64,000 nucleotides of DNA from Craspedostauros australis (taxonomy: Eukaryota; Bacillariophyta; Bacillariophyceae; Mastogloiales; Achnanthaceae). Position 1 is the stretch's first letter. Each line of letters starts with the position of its first letter. This document shows, one piece after another, positions 32,501-41,462 of this stretch. The position numbers and the translations under genes were made by a program. The notes beneath the pieces were generated by a model. It made no database searches. It was not told the DNA's origin and saw nothing but the letters and a program-made list of their open reading frames with translations. The stretch lies in assembly GCA_026770025.1 (NCBI GenBank), contig JAMXDE010000066.1, positions 124,001 through 188,000 on the forward strand. Direction: 5' to 3'.

Positions 32501-35500
32501 TTGATCGTCTGGATGAATCGTTTGATGTATCCTGGTTGATCACTCTTGTTCTTGAGAAAGAAACTCCAGCAGTGATCCGTGCAGTCGTCCACGATCAGGG
32601 TCCAGTAGCGTTTATCTCCGAAGCTTATGTGTTTAGTGTAACTAATGTCAATGAAGAACCGTTCGCCGCGGCGAGTAGCTCTTGGAATAGTTGCCTTCGG
32701 AATATTCTTCACTCTTGCGTTCGCGACCGCGCAGTCACGACACACCGGCATCTCGCCGATGATTTTCCATCCGTATTGAGCGGCCGTCCGCTTCATGGTC
32801 TCGAGTGGCGCGTGGCCGAGCATTCGGTGCAAGTTCACCGCGCTGATCTCCTTGGATGGATTCTTGACGATGGCTGTGCAAGCCTTGTCGTCGTCTGTTG
32901 GCATGATGGGATGCATCTGCACTCCCGTGATGAATCCGTTGGATGTGGGGAAGACTCGATCGAACACGATCTTCGTTCCGGATCCGTTGATGATGTCCAT
33001 CAGAATGCCGTTGTTACCAAGCTGGTAACCGTTGTACAGAGCCTTGTTCGTGGAGAAAAGGTTCACCGCCATCTTGGGTGTGTACTTCACATCATCGAGC
33101 CGGATGACGTGGCCAGTGTTGTCTCGCTGTTTGACTTTCAAGCGAATGGATCCCATCTTGGGAGAGTCCAGCTTCGTGCTGTCTCCCACTTGGACGAAGG
33201 ACTTGATGTGCCGCACGTTGAAGAGAGCGGCGTCCGAGTTGACGATGTGACACGAAGCTCCGCTATCGGCGAGCCAGGTGTCTTTGTTGACCTTGTCCTT
33301 GTACTTGGTGCTCAGTTCGTGGAGTTGCTCCACAGCTGCCGCAGCTATCTCGTCGTCGAAGCTGCCGTCGTCGTTGTCTTCGTGGACTCCATCTTCGTTG
33401 TATGGATGATGATGGTCTCCGTCATCCATGTCGTCGGGTAGTTGCGCGTAGTCCGATGGAATCGTAGTGTTCCGATGAGATCCTGTGGCTGGATCGTATG
33501 GGTAGACGCGTGATCGCTCTCGCAAGAGCACGCGCATGCATCCTCCAAGGATGTAATGCAGATCCGTATCTGGGATCGTTTCCGAGTCGTTCCCTTCCAG
33601 TATGCGGTTGACGATGATTGCATTGGCGAGGATCTCTTCGATTGAGTCGAAGTGCTCGGATAGGATGGATCCCATCATGTTCACCCATATTGGCATGAGT
33701 GCTCCTCGTGTCGTTCCTGGGAATACTCGCATTCCCGCTTCCATCACGGCGTCAAAGATGAGCTGCTTTTGGATTATCAATGCTGTTGCTGTTGCATTCG
33801 GGATGGTGCTGTGACGGAGGAGGTAGTCGACGCTATTGGGATTCTCAATATCCGGGAAGTCGATATTCGATGGATAGACGACACGCTCGTTTGGATTGAA
33901 GCTGTCGTCTGGATGATTGCCGTCCTCGGATTCGTCGCTGTCATCCTCGTCGAAGATGCCCGATCTGTTGTTCCCCGCCGCTGGAGGAGGCGGCGCCGCG
34001 GCGCGGCGCGTTTCGCCTTGATTGATGAAGGTTCCCGTTCTCTCGTATCTCCCAGCTTGAGGAGGAGGCAACTCGTCACGGTTCGCCTCGTCGTCTTCAT
34101 CTGCGCCGTCCTCGTCGGCGTCGTCGTCGTCGTCATCGCTCATGGCCTCTTCGATGTCGCTATCGTTGGCCTCGTCCATCTCAGCTTCGTCGCCGTATGA
34201 ACCGATCAGGTCGTGCGCGTTGAAGCAGCATTCGTAGCTCACTTCGCGTCTTGGATCCACCTCGTGGATGATTGGCTCCTCACTGAGCCACTCCGGGATG
34301 ATCTCATCATCCTGCACTTCGTCGTCACTCCCGACGTATTCGAAGTTATCGAAGAAGGAGTCTTCGATGTAGTCGTCGGACACCAACATGCAGAGCGGCA
34401 TGTCCTTTGCAGAGAGTACCATCTCGTGCCCGCTCTTGTCGTGTCCTTCCGTAGCCGCGTTGGCTTGTTCGTTGTTCTTCTTCTCGTTGAACTTCTTCTT
34501 TCGACATTCCGCCTCGCGATGTCCGAAGATGCCGCAGTAGTTGCACTTGCCCTTGAAGCCGCTTCCCTTGTTGCGCTTTCCGTTCATCTTGTTGTTGTTG
34601 TTGTTTTTCTTGTTGTTCGGTTTCTTGCGTTCTGGGCAATCGGCGGATCTATGGCCATACACGCCACAGTTGTGACAAGTACCCTTGAAGTTACCGGTGC
34701 TTGTGAAGCCGGTGTCGTTGCTCTTCGTGTTGCTGTCTTGGAAGTCGTCGACGTATGCCTTGCCTCCTCTGTGGGTGGCGTATGCAGTACGGAGTACTCC
34801 TCTGATCGCGTTGATGGTAACCAGTTCCGGATTGAACGTGAGTTGGTGTTGGAAGTTCACGACGTGGGTTTTGTATTCCACGCTCACCGTGCTGAGGATC
34901 TGCATGATCATTTCCTCGTCTGTGATCTCGTACTTGACATCGTGAAGACGCGATCGTAGACTCTCGAGTTGCGTGATGTAGATGTCGGGGTCCGTGTCTC
35001 TCTTCATCTTTTCGTTGTTGAATTGGCGCTTGAGTTTGATCTTCGTTACTGCGTCGGATGGTCGGAACTTCTCCGCGAGAACGTTCCACGCTCCGTGTGC
35101 GTCTCCTTCGGGGTAGTCGACGGAGATGCATTGGTTGATGTACTGGATGGCTTGCTTGCCCTTTCCTTTTTCTGCATCCATCATGAGGATCAGATCGCTG
35201 AAGCAATCGCATCCCAGCTCGTAGATCTCCTCCATCGCTTCCTTGTCTTCATCGGCGGCTGCCGCGATCTCGCTCACTGTTGGCACCTTGGTCTTGCCCA
35301 ACATCACGTCTCTCGTCTTCTGTGCACGAGCGTATGCCTTCGCTTGGGACTCCCATGCGCTGTAGTCTTCCTGTTCACCGCTGAACATCGGCGCCTTGAT
35401 GCGTCGCTTGTTCACGTTGGCTGATGTCGCCATGTTGATTCGTTGTTTCGTCGTTGGTGCGCTCGCGCCCTTGATTTCCGTCTGTTTCTGTGTTGTCGAT

Positions 35501-35838
35501 TCTTCGATTTTCGCCTGTTGTTGCGCGGAGATTGTTTTCGTCACAAATTCTCCTCCTGGTGGTGTCTCACTTTTCCCACCCTGTTTGGCTGTGCGAATGC
35601 TCTTCGTCACACCAGTCTCCTCTTGCTTGATCGCCTTGAGAATCCTCTTCTCCTTACGATGTAGTCTTGCAGACCGTTCTTCTTCGGTCTCGTCGATCGC
35701 GCTTGCGTCTGCGCTTGATAGGACAGTAGCCGCGGCTGCTTCCTTCTCTTCTCGTGGTGGAGTCTCACTCGCACCTTCTTCTCTCTTGATAGTCGGATTG
35801 GACAGAGGGATGTCTTTCAATTCCTCTTCCTCGCTCAT
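29599..35838 (-). CDS. Gag-Pol polyprotein of Copia element 2 (intact, 2,079 aa)
   Basis: ATG at 35838 and stop at 29599. Acidic/Lys-rich N-terminus, then a UBN2-like Gag (about 150-360). Two CCHC zinc knuckles follow at about 388 (CHNCGVYGHRSADC) and 431 (CNYCGIFGHREAEC). A long acidic region with an embedded helical segment spans about 480-840 and is not part of standard Copia proteins. Protease is at about 855 (LADSGASCH), then a GAG-pre-integrase segment (HRMLGHAPLETMKR). Integrase shows Asp in FFIDISY (about 1062), RGDNSGE and NGRVERK. Reverse transcriptase has YVDD at 30586-30597 (about 1748), and RNase H has FCDSEYAG, LSSSEAEYVALSEA and VRVDNIGA. The order PR-IN-RT-RH defines Copia. 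At 2,079 residues it is several hundred residues longer than usual, owing to the inserted region. All visible catalytic motifs are intact. Confidence 0.92.
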   Translation of the reverse strand: MSEEEELKDIPLSNPTIKREEGASETPPREEKEAAAATVLSSADASAIDETEEERSARLHRKEKRILKAIKQEETGVTKSIRTAKQGGKSETPPGGEFVTKTISAQQQAKIEESTTQKQTEIKGASAPTTKQRINMATSANVNKRRIKAPMFSGEQEDYSAWESQAKAYARAQKTRDVMLGKTKVPTVSEIAAAADEDKEAMEEIYELGCDCFSDLILMMDAEKGKGKQAIQYINQCISVDYPEGDAHGAWNVLAEKFRPSDAVTKIKLKRQFNNEKMKRDTDPDIYITQLESLRSRLHDVKYEITDEEMIMQILSTVSVEYKTHVVNFQHQLTFNPELVTINAIRGVLRTAYATHRGGKAYVDDFQDSNTKSNDTGFTSTGNFKGTCHNCGVYGHRSADCPERKKPNNKKNNNNNKMNGKRNKGSGFKGKCNYCGIFGHREAECRKKKFNEKKNNEQANAATEGHDKSGHEMVLSAKDMPLCMLVSDDYIEDSFFDNFEYVGSDDEVQDDEIIPEWLSEEPIIHEVDPRREVSYECCFNAHDLIGSYGDEAEMDEANDSDIEEAMSDDDDDDADEDGADEDDEANRDELPPPQAGRYERTGTFINQGETRRAAAPPPPAAGNNRSGIFDEDDSDESEDGNHPDDSFNPNERVVYPSNIDFPDIENPNSVDYLLRHSTIPNATATALIIQKQLIFDAVMEAGMRVFPGTTRGALMPIWVNMMGSILSEHFDSIEEILANAIIVNRILEGNDSETIPDTDLHYILGGCMRVLLRERSRVYPYDPATGSHRNTTIPSDYAQLPDDMDDGDHHHPYNEDGVHEDNDDGSFDDEIAAAAVEQLHELSTKYKDKVNKDTWLADSGASCHIVNSDAALFNVRHIKSFVQVGDSTKLDSPKMGSIRLKVKQRDNTGHVIRLDDVKYTPKMAVNLFSTNKALYNGYQLGNNGILMDIINGSGTKIVFDRVFPTSNGFITGVQMHPIMPTDDDKACTAIVKNPSKEISAVNLHRMLGHAPLETMKRTAAQYGWKIIGEMPVCRDCAVANARVKNIPKATIPRATRRGERFFIDISYTKHISFGDKRYWTLIVDDCTDHCWSFFLKNKSDQPGYIKRFIQTIKSQTGDQQIIFRGDNSGENKSTEDILIDAGLNVKFEYTASNTPQQNGRVERKFAYLYTKIRSMLNGAQLDEEYRHGLWAAAASTATAIANITVAKNQRKSPHRQFFGNDPPYANALRTFGEVGVVKTTYGGITAKLKNRGEEMVFIGYAHQHASGVYNMYRPSTKSLICSRDIKWLNQSYGQFRGWAPAPNISNETGTTDADGFTTIGRKGATPRTATRQTSEAKRVSFADSNRYYILSDSDDEDNEDDGVVTQLIQNDEEDRSESNHEDDEILPSGDEADDETGVTPPNTPARSTHDTPSRSPPSKPNKRDIARKERIRRHEARGRKGEANPKPTTGKSIPRALRELEDFNERGRKEEGYESDPSSSEASDELSDEMIDDSNNETTDDEEIEDENEEIEITHHSTTGLYGMNAIITESPAIDIGLSMQDENKEPEKHIEPTTFDGAFNHPDPIHRKGYRAAIKKEFDSMDTRKVYSKIKRDAIPRGRRCCKCKWVFKLKRDGTHRARLVACGYSQVAGVDFQEHYSPVIHDVTYRVMMVIMLIKKMDCALVDVVTAFLHGDLDEEIYMNCPNGMDHQPDEALTLHKPIYGLVQSARQWFKMLVSTLKNINFEQSAADPCLFYRKTNEGSMIVAIYVDDCFCCGDSKALETFLKDIQGSKFKVTIERGLGDYLSCNIELNHDKTRATLRQPHLIRHLIEEFGAKVEKMQRYGTPGTPGQIIVRPSEDNGLQKVGPEEHAEYRRGVGMLLFLIKHSRPDIANPVRELSKVLIGPTKAAMKEMYWIIKYVIDTKDYGLKIHPARPDDDGWDMELFCDSEYAGDKNTRISVGGFILYLCKVPILWRSKAQKAVTLSSSEAEYVALSEAAKEIFFVMQLLESVGVPVKTPIKVRVDNIGAIFIAKNPSTSQRSRHIDVRHHYVRNMVINKTIEIIFVKSEQNTSDGFTKNIKADLQREHEKSYLDTSRTFE

Positions 35839-35920
35839 TCAGCCTGCTGCTCTTGAATGATGTTCGTCTTCCTCGCACGATACGATTCGCGGGCTCGCCC
35901 TGATCTATCGTTTATAAACG

Positions 35921-36711
35921 TGTTGGCAAGTTCCGCGCACGGTAACCTACGATCGTGGAAGATGGTGTTGGTTGATAGTCGTCTGTTTGCTATTTCATTA
36001 CTTGGCTACTCCGATGCTCTCGGTGTACGCCCGTTCTCTTGCCCGATGCTCTCGGCGCTTCAATCTGTTTCGTAGATTCGGTCTCCGACTATGAGTCGGT
36101 ACGCGAGATCCTCTCTCGCTCCTCTCTGTATTCTCTCTCTCTCTCTCAACATCGTGTGCTCGTGCTACACGATGCTTCGTGTTCGATGCGTACTCTGCAT
36201 TCGACACTCTGTTCATTCAGTACTGGCTTCTACTCCATGAGTACTTACCATTTGAAGTTCACCTTCAGTATCCATGATCTTCATGGGTCATCGTATCTTC
36301 GCCTCCTGCTCTGACTTGGAGACAGCTGTCGATGTGGTGACATGTTGACATCCTGTCGACGTCAGTAGGCGTCCTTCTGCTCTCCAGATGTCACGTTCCA
36401 TTGGTGATGCAGTAGTCTGTCAGATGATATCGTCATCTGAGGTTTAGTTGGGAAGTACCTCGAGATTCTCTTGGTACCATTGATGCATGGACGGACGATT
36501 TTCTGATTCTTCCAGAAATCGTTATTTGCAAATTTCCTCCAGAAATCTTGCCCCTTTTTGTGTGTTCCATTTCCCCTGTAATTCTGACGAATCACAGCAT
36601 ACTATCGACACGAGTATAGTTATACCGTCCAAGTGCGTATGAGAGAATAGCGGGTGAACGATGCACATATACACGTACATCTTGATATATACTCACATGT
36701 ACATCTCGACA
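35921..36711 (-). repeat. 5' LTR of Copia element 2 (791 bp)
   Basis: Same sequence as the left LTR. In element orientation the promoter lies here, and 82 bases of leader separate it from the gag start at 35838. The expected primer-binding region begins CGTTTATAAACGATAGATC; no tRNA match recognised. Confidence 0.92.
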
Positions 36712-36717
36712 GTCAGC
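36712..36717. repeat. Copia element 2 target duplication, right copy (GTCAGC)
   Basis: Encodes the same Val-Ser codons of the LINE ORF2 as the left copy, so the LINE frame resumes exactly at 36718. Confidence 0.85.
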
Positions 36718-39345
36718 ACGGATTCAATTACGGGCAGAATGATATCACTGTCGATCGAACAGGCCAAACTGGAGACCGCAGGAGGAGGGCCTCTGTTTCA
36801 GCAAAGCTTCGTGGAGTGCGAGCAGCACATAACGACGTCCTGGGTGACGCAAGTGTGGGAGAACGCTCAGCGATTTGGGGTGGCGATAGTCGAAACCGGC
36901 GTGTCTATCCAAAAGCAACGGGTTGGGGACGTATTCCTTCTAGACAGCTGGCGCAACCAAGGCTACGGCGCGTCGCAAAAGCGGGTGCTTAATGAGTGCC
37001 GCATGGCGTTGGGGGTGCTTACGTTGGCTGACATGGTGACAGCGGACGGGACTCGAGTTCTGCGTTCGGCGTTCGACGGGCTGTCAGCGGGGGTGCTCCG
37101 ATCGAGGGGCCATCCACGCATGCCAGCGAAGTTGCCCCGAAGGCATTGGCTGCTATGGCAGGAGTGGATCGAGGGATTCACAGAGGACAGGCACCTCCGT
37201 TTGCGGCGCAGAATGCAAGCATGGGTTAGAGAGGACCGGGAGTGGACTTGGTGGAGGGATCCAGATGATGATTCAGTGGCATGGAAGCGGGTAGGAACGG
37301 AAATCCAAACGTGGCGTCGAGTGCAGGGCAGGCGGGCACGAAGGTCTGAGTTCCAAGCTACAGCGGAGGTGAGGCCTGCGGTGCCAGCTGGCGCACGACG
37401 GACTTCAGCACTGGGCCAAGGTCCCCTTGGGGTGACACTTGAGTCGTTGGAATTGCAGCGTATGGGCGAGACACTGCCAGTCCACCTTCGGCGAGACACG
37501 AACGAATCTACACAGTATTGGGAACGAGGCTGCATTTCCGGCGACGCCACGGATGCGGAGCTGCGCGCTGCCCTTCGCAGGGGTGACGTTCTGGCCGTCA
37601 GCGACGGGTCGTTCAAACAAGGATTTGGTACTTCGGCTTACGTGTTGAGCGTGCTTGACACGGGGGTGCAGCGCACAGGACGCAATGTGGTGCCGGGTGC
37701 AAGTTCAGTGCAATCCGCGTACCGCAGCGAGCTAGCGGGGGTGGCAGGAATACTGCGGGAGTTGCTGGAACTAGAACATGGTGGTGACCTGGGGCCGGGA
37801 CCGGTGGTCATTGGCCTGGACGGATTGAGGGCAATGGAGAATTGCCGTGACGGGGTGGCCCAGGTGCATCGACCTTCATTTGACTTGCTCGACCACATCA
37901 AGGCCCTACGCCAACAGCTGTCCATCGCGGTGTGCTTCCGGTGGGTCAAAGGGCACCAAGATGACGGCCAGGAGGCGCTGGATCGTTGGGCGGTCCTAAA
38001 TGTGCACTGTGATTTGGAGGCCAAACGCCACTGGAGCGCCATGGTGACGAGCACACGACCGACATGGTCTGGGTGTGGGACCTTCCAGTGGAGATTGCGG
38101 GTGCAGAGTCCGAAATCGTCCTGGTCGGCTGCCGACATCCATGACGACATAGTGGGTCGGGTGGTGGATCGATACTGGGCGAAGAAGATGGGGCCGGTTC
38201 AGCAGGCCTGTGACTCCGTCGCCTTCCAAGGGCGTCGAAAGGCTTACGGTCGGGCTTCATGGCAACAACGGCTCTTCGTGGCGAAGATGTCTACCGGCTT
38301 TATTGGTGTGGGGGATAAGCTCAAACAATATGGGTCCGAGGAGCGATGTCCATGGTGCGGTCAGGCTGAGTCGGTGGTGCATGTGGTACAGTGCTCAGCG
38401 TCGGGGCAAGCGTGGGAAACGTGCTTCCAACAGTATGTGGATGAATTGGAGCTTATTGGCACAAGCGGACCGCTGGTCAGCCAAGTATTCGCAAGCTTAC
38501 GATCTTTCAGTGGTCGCTCCGTGCGAGAGGGTTTCAGGGAGGCGACGCCGGTGCGATGGTGGCCAGTGCTGATGGGCTGGATCCCCGACGACTGGTGCGC
38601 ACAGCAGCAACAGTGGTTTGAGGCATACGGCACAGGGAGGAGGTTTTACACCGTGGAAGCGTGGGCAAGGGACGCAATACTTGCAGGCTGGCGGTTTGTA
38701 AGTGGGGTGTGGCGATGCCGTAACAGGGCCAAGAGCATAGCGGCGAAAGCGCAGGCAGAGGCGCAGGCAGCGGCGGACGCCCTTCAGGAGGAGAGTGAGC
38801 GAGCTACAGGTTTCGCGGCGTGGGGCCGGCTGGACAGAGCGGTGGCTATGCAGCGGCTGTGCGGTTCTGGGGCAGGCAGGTCCGATTCTCGAGCAGCGTG
38901 GCTTGGGTTTGTGCGGGCGGTACGGGAGGAGTCCGGTGAAACCGACGGCGGCGGCGCAGGGCAGGCGATACCGGGTATGGCCGGCACAGCTTCGCCAACA
39001 GGGTCCAGGGATGCCGATGCACCGAGGGGACCGAACCAGTGGAATGGCAGAATGACACCATCCCCAGCCTCTGGCTGGGCATGGTTGGAGATTAGGCAGC
39101 AGGTTCCGACGACGATGCGGCAGACAGCCCACGCCCCAGCCAAAGGCGCTCTGGCCCGTACCCGGGCCGCCCCGGCGGCCCGGGTACGGACAGAACACCT
39201 TTGGCTGGGGCAGTGGGCTGTTACTGCCTTTACAGGCGGCTACAAGTATGAGGAGGGGACAGGTGGTTCTTCGGCCCGGCGTCGTGGACGTGGGCGGGGG
39301 ATACGAGGACCTGCATTTGCGCGTGGTGGGCGCGGCTGTTTGTGA
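36718..39345 (+). pseudogene. LINE ORF2, 3' part: RNase H and C-terminal zinc motif
   Basis: Continuation of LINE ORF2 after the Copia insertion, 875 codons plus stop. RNase H is encoded at about 37590-37970: LAVSDGSFKQGFG with the first catalytic Asp, YRSELAGVAGIL with the Glu, VVIGLDG, and WVKGHQDDGQEALD. A CCHC-like zinc motif follows near 38350 (CPWCGQAESVVHVVQC). Next is an Ala/Glu/Arg-rich region and a C-terminus of Arg-Gly repeats (SSARRRGRGRGIRG) that may bind RNA. The uninterrupted ORF2 would be about 2,087 residues, large for a LINE. It is separated from its 5' half by 7.9 kb, so this LINE copy is inactive. Confidence 0.87.
39125..39220 (+). other. Long GC-rich hairpin near the LINE 3' end
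   Basis: Arms CCGTACCCGGGCCGCC and GGCGGCCCGGGTACGG pair perfectly over 16 bases with a CC loop. An outer stem GCCCCAGCCAAAGG / CCTTTGGCTGGGGC and then CAGCCCAC / GTGGGCTG extends it with one internal loop and one bulge. It lies inside ORF2, 125 bases before the stop and about 220 bases before the element end. Confidence 0.8.
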
Positions 39346-39439
39346 TACTCGGCCAGGCCGTGGCTGTACAGCACGGGCCGGCGAGTCTAAAGCCCTCGGG
39401 GCATCCCTTTATTGGGTTAGTCATTGTGGTTATTATTAT
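39346..39439 (+). other. LINE 3' UTR with TTA-repeat tail
   Basis: Only 94 bases separate the ORF2 stop from the target duplication. The element ends GTGGTTATTATTATT, a short trinucleotide repeat rather than a poly(A) tail, as in I-type and some other LINEs. Confidence 0.75.
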
Positions 39440-39461
39440 TGGTCTGCTGTGTTCTTCGTTT
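39440..39461. repeat. LINE target-site duplication, right copy (22 bp)
   Basis: Exact repeat of 24647-24668. The next bases (CATCCTG-TGCGGATTTG) continue the host sequence as in copy A at about 12473. Confidence 0.92.
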
Positions 39462-39600
39462 CATCCTGATGCGGATTTGTGTTCGTGTGCGTTGCGATGT
39501 GGAGCGATTTTGAAACGTGCTTCTGAATCATGAGTCCGCTCAACTCCAATTCGAAATACGAATGGTGTACATGTTTAGGCATATTTGTGAGTTGCGTGGA
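39462..39600. repeat. Direct duplication, copy B, remainder of 3' flank
   Basis: Matches copy A from about 12473 to 12613 (GGTGTACATGTTTAGGC is shared). Homology stops at TGTGAGTTGCG-G, giving the right edge of the duplicated segment. Confidence 0.8.
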
Positions 39601-39954
39601 AATATAACTTTATGTGGTTTTACGCCATTCGGACATTGCAGGTACGCATGTACAACTGGGACACCCAAGCAATCCAATTTCAACATGCACGACTTGGGCA
39701 TCAAGCTATATTTTTCAAACACGAAACAAAGACGGAAAAAGAGAAATCGTGTGCACAATCGCCACAAGAGGAACAACAACAACGACAACATCGACGCCAT
39801 GCAACGAGCAACAGGTATGCATACCATTTCCAAGCCGGAACGAGAAGAACGCCAGTGACAGCACCAGGCTCAACTACATCAGCAACTTGGATGGATCGTT
39901 GAAGGCTCTGCGCTCTTGTGATCGGCTCAAGTAATCTCGGCCAGCGAAACAGAC

Positions 39955-40809
39955 ATGTCGAACGATAGCGGCGATGATGATGGAGTGCAATGGTCATGCT
40001 GCAATGACACGCAAAGCCTCTTCCTGCTCTTCTACGTAGCATTCGTCGCGTTGGCGTGGCTGACGTGGAATTCGGTGGTGGCCAAGCCGATGCGGCTCAT
40101 GGCGGTCTTCGTGCACGAATGGTGCCACGCCGTGGCGTGCTGGATGACCGGCGGCAGCGTGCACGCCATCGAGGTCTACGAAAACGAAGGAGGCGTGACG
40201 CGGTACCGAGGCGGATGCCGGTGCCTCATCATCCCGGCGGGATACGTCGGCTGCGCCATGTGGGCCATGATTCTCGTCGTCATGTCGGGAGGTCGGAGGC
40301 TGGCAACGTTCGCGGCCGCCGTGTTTTCAATATCGTTGCTGACGACACTGTGCACGTCGCCGAATCGACTGCTGGTGTACATCTCGCTGGGATACACCGT
40401 CGTCACTGTGGCGGCCATCGCCATCGAATGGTACGTCTTCACGCCCATCGTGCAGTACCTCGTGCTGTACTACGGCGTGACGGTGGGCATCTTCGCAATT
40501 GCCGACATATACGCGGACACGGTGCTGCGAAACATCCAGGGCAGCGACTCCTACGCATGCTCGCACGAGGTGTGCATTTGCTGCCATGCGAGATGCATCG
40601 GCGTGCAGTGGGCCGCGCTTGCGATCATCTTCCAGATACTTGGCATCTGGATCGCTCTGGTCCAAATGTCCAACGAGTGCGACGATCTGAGTTGGTTCCG
40701 GTGCATGCGGCTATCTTGGGGAGACGACCTCATCGATTCCTGGGACAGCCTCTGGGACGGTGATCGCAATTGGGAATTCGATGGATTCTGGTCAGGGAAC
40801 GGACACTGA
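39955..40809 (+). CDS. M50B-type membrane zinc metalloprotease
   Basis: Single-exon gene of 284 residues with ATG at 39955. It has several hydrophobic segments (about 20-45, 85-110, 115-150, 155-190, 205-225). The zinc-binding motif HEWCH is at residues 54-58, within FVHEWCHAVACWMTGGSVHAIEVYENEGG, followed by the conserved PAGYVG turn. This pattern (HExxH close to the N-terminus, then TGG and AGYxG) is that of the peptidase M50B-like family, relatives of site-2 proteases that may cleave substrates within membranes. The C-terminal 75 residues form a Cys-rich (CSHEVCICCHARC) and Trp/Asp-rich tail without known function. The substrate is unknown. It starts about 350 bases after the edge of the SOD duplication and is unrelated to it. 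Confidence 0.85.
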   Translation: MSNDSGDDDGVQWSCCNDTQSLFLLFYVAFVALAWLTWNSVVAKPMRLMAVFVHEWCHAVACWMTGGSVHAIEVYENEGGVTRYRGGCRCLIIPAGYVGCAMWAMILVVMSGGRRLATFAAAVFSISLLTTLCTSPNRLLVYISLGYTVVTVAAIAIEWYVFTPIVQYLVLYYGVTVGIFAIADIYADTVLRNIQGSDSYACSHEVCICCHARCIGVQWAALAIIFQILGIWIALVQMSNECDDLSWFRCMRLSWGDDLIDSWDSLWDGDRNWEFDGFWSGNGH

Positions 40810-41462
40810 GTGCCCACCAAGCTTCATGCCCGTTCCATACATCAGCGTTGACCCAAGAAATTTCCATCAGATCGTGTGGGCCTGCTGCTTTTGCCTTGCC
40901 ACCATCCACGACGTTCACGATGATGTTCTAAAGGTTACCTCTGCTGTCTAACCATTGCGGAGAGCAGTGACGACAGCGACACGCAGTATCAGCGAACATC
41001 AATCCACATCAATCTCCAATGATGGCATGGCACCCAGTATTTGCTGATGAGACAGTCGGAGATCGTCTCGAACTGGAGGCATGCTTGCTGTTGTGAGCAT
41101 ACCGCGTGCTGTGTTGCTCCAACGCCGCAATGAATGAAGACCTTCCATGATCCTTCTACCGTGAACTTCGCTTATTGGTACGAGTGCAGTACCAATTGCT
41201 GCAATATTTTCTTCGTCGATTTTCTCGGCTGGGATAGGCGAAACGCGGTTCATTAAACGATGCTTTGTGCGACACCTTGAGTCGGAATCATACGCTCTCC
41301 CTTACTCTGCTTCACCCTACTTTGATGGCACACTCGAATGTCAAAGATGAAAACGTACCATCAATTAAATATAGAATAGAATGATGCACAGCTCGTCTGG
41401 AATATGAGTACTGCAAACCACATTGCCAATTGCATGTATGCCGGCCTTGCCCAATAGATTCA
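40810..41462. other. Intergenic between convergent M50B and HSF genes
   Basis: No reliable gene. A minus-strand ORF of 84 codons (40999-41253, ATG present) has no recognised similarity and is most likely chance. Similarity to the HSF copy 1 flank ends about 25 bases below 41463. Confidence 0.45.

Larger units (their letters stand above)
28788..36711 (-). mobile_element. Copia-type LTR retrotransposon 2, complete, nested in the LINE
   Basis: Two 791-bp LTRs (28788-29578 and 35921-36711) bound a 6.3-kb internal region on the minus strand with one uninterrupted 2,079-codon polyprotein. In element orientation the LTRs run TGTCGAGATG to CTTGCCAACA. A polypurine tract AGGAAGGG lies at 29586-29579 beside the 3' LTR. 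LTRs look identical and the ORF is intact, so this copy may still be active. It is unrelated in sequence detail to Copia element 1: it has CCHC knuckles, longer LTRs and an extra domain. Confidence 0.93.
24669..39439 (+). mobile_element. Non-LTR retrotransposon (LINE), full length, split by Copia element 2
   Basis: Starts AGACGGTCCG right after the left target duplication and ends in a TTATTATTATT tail before the right one. It carries two overlapping ORFs: ORF1 (146 codons) and ORF2 with apurinic-type endonuclease, reverse transcriptase, RNase H and a CCHC motif. Copia element 2 (28788-36711) sits inside ORF2. Without it the LINE is about 6.8 kb. The 22-bp perfect duplication and a complete 5' end point to a recent full-length insertion. 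Clade not settled: the EN-RT-RNase H order fits I-like or related groups. Confidence 0.9.

Noticed and set aside
40999-41253. Minus-strand 84-codon ORF between the M50B and HSF genes
   Set aside because: Has an ATG but no recognisable domain and is too short to support.
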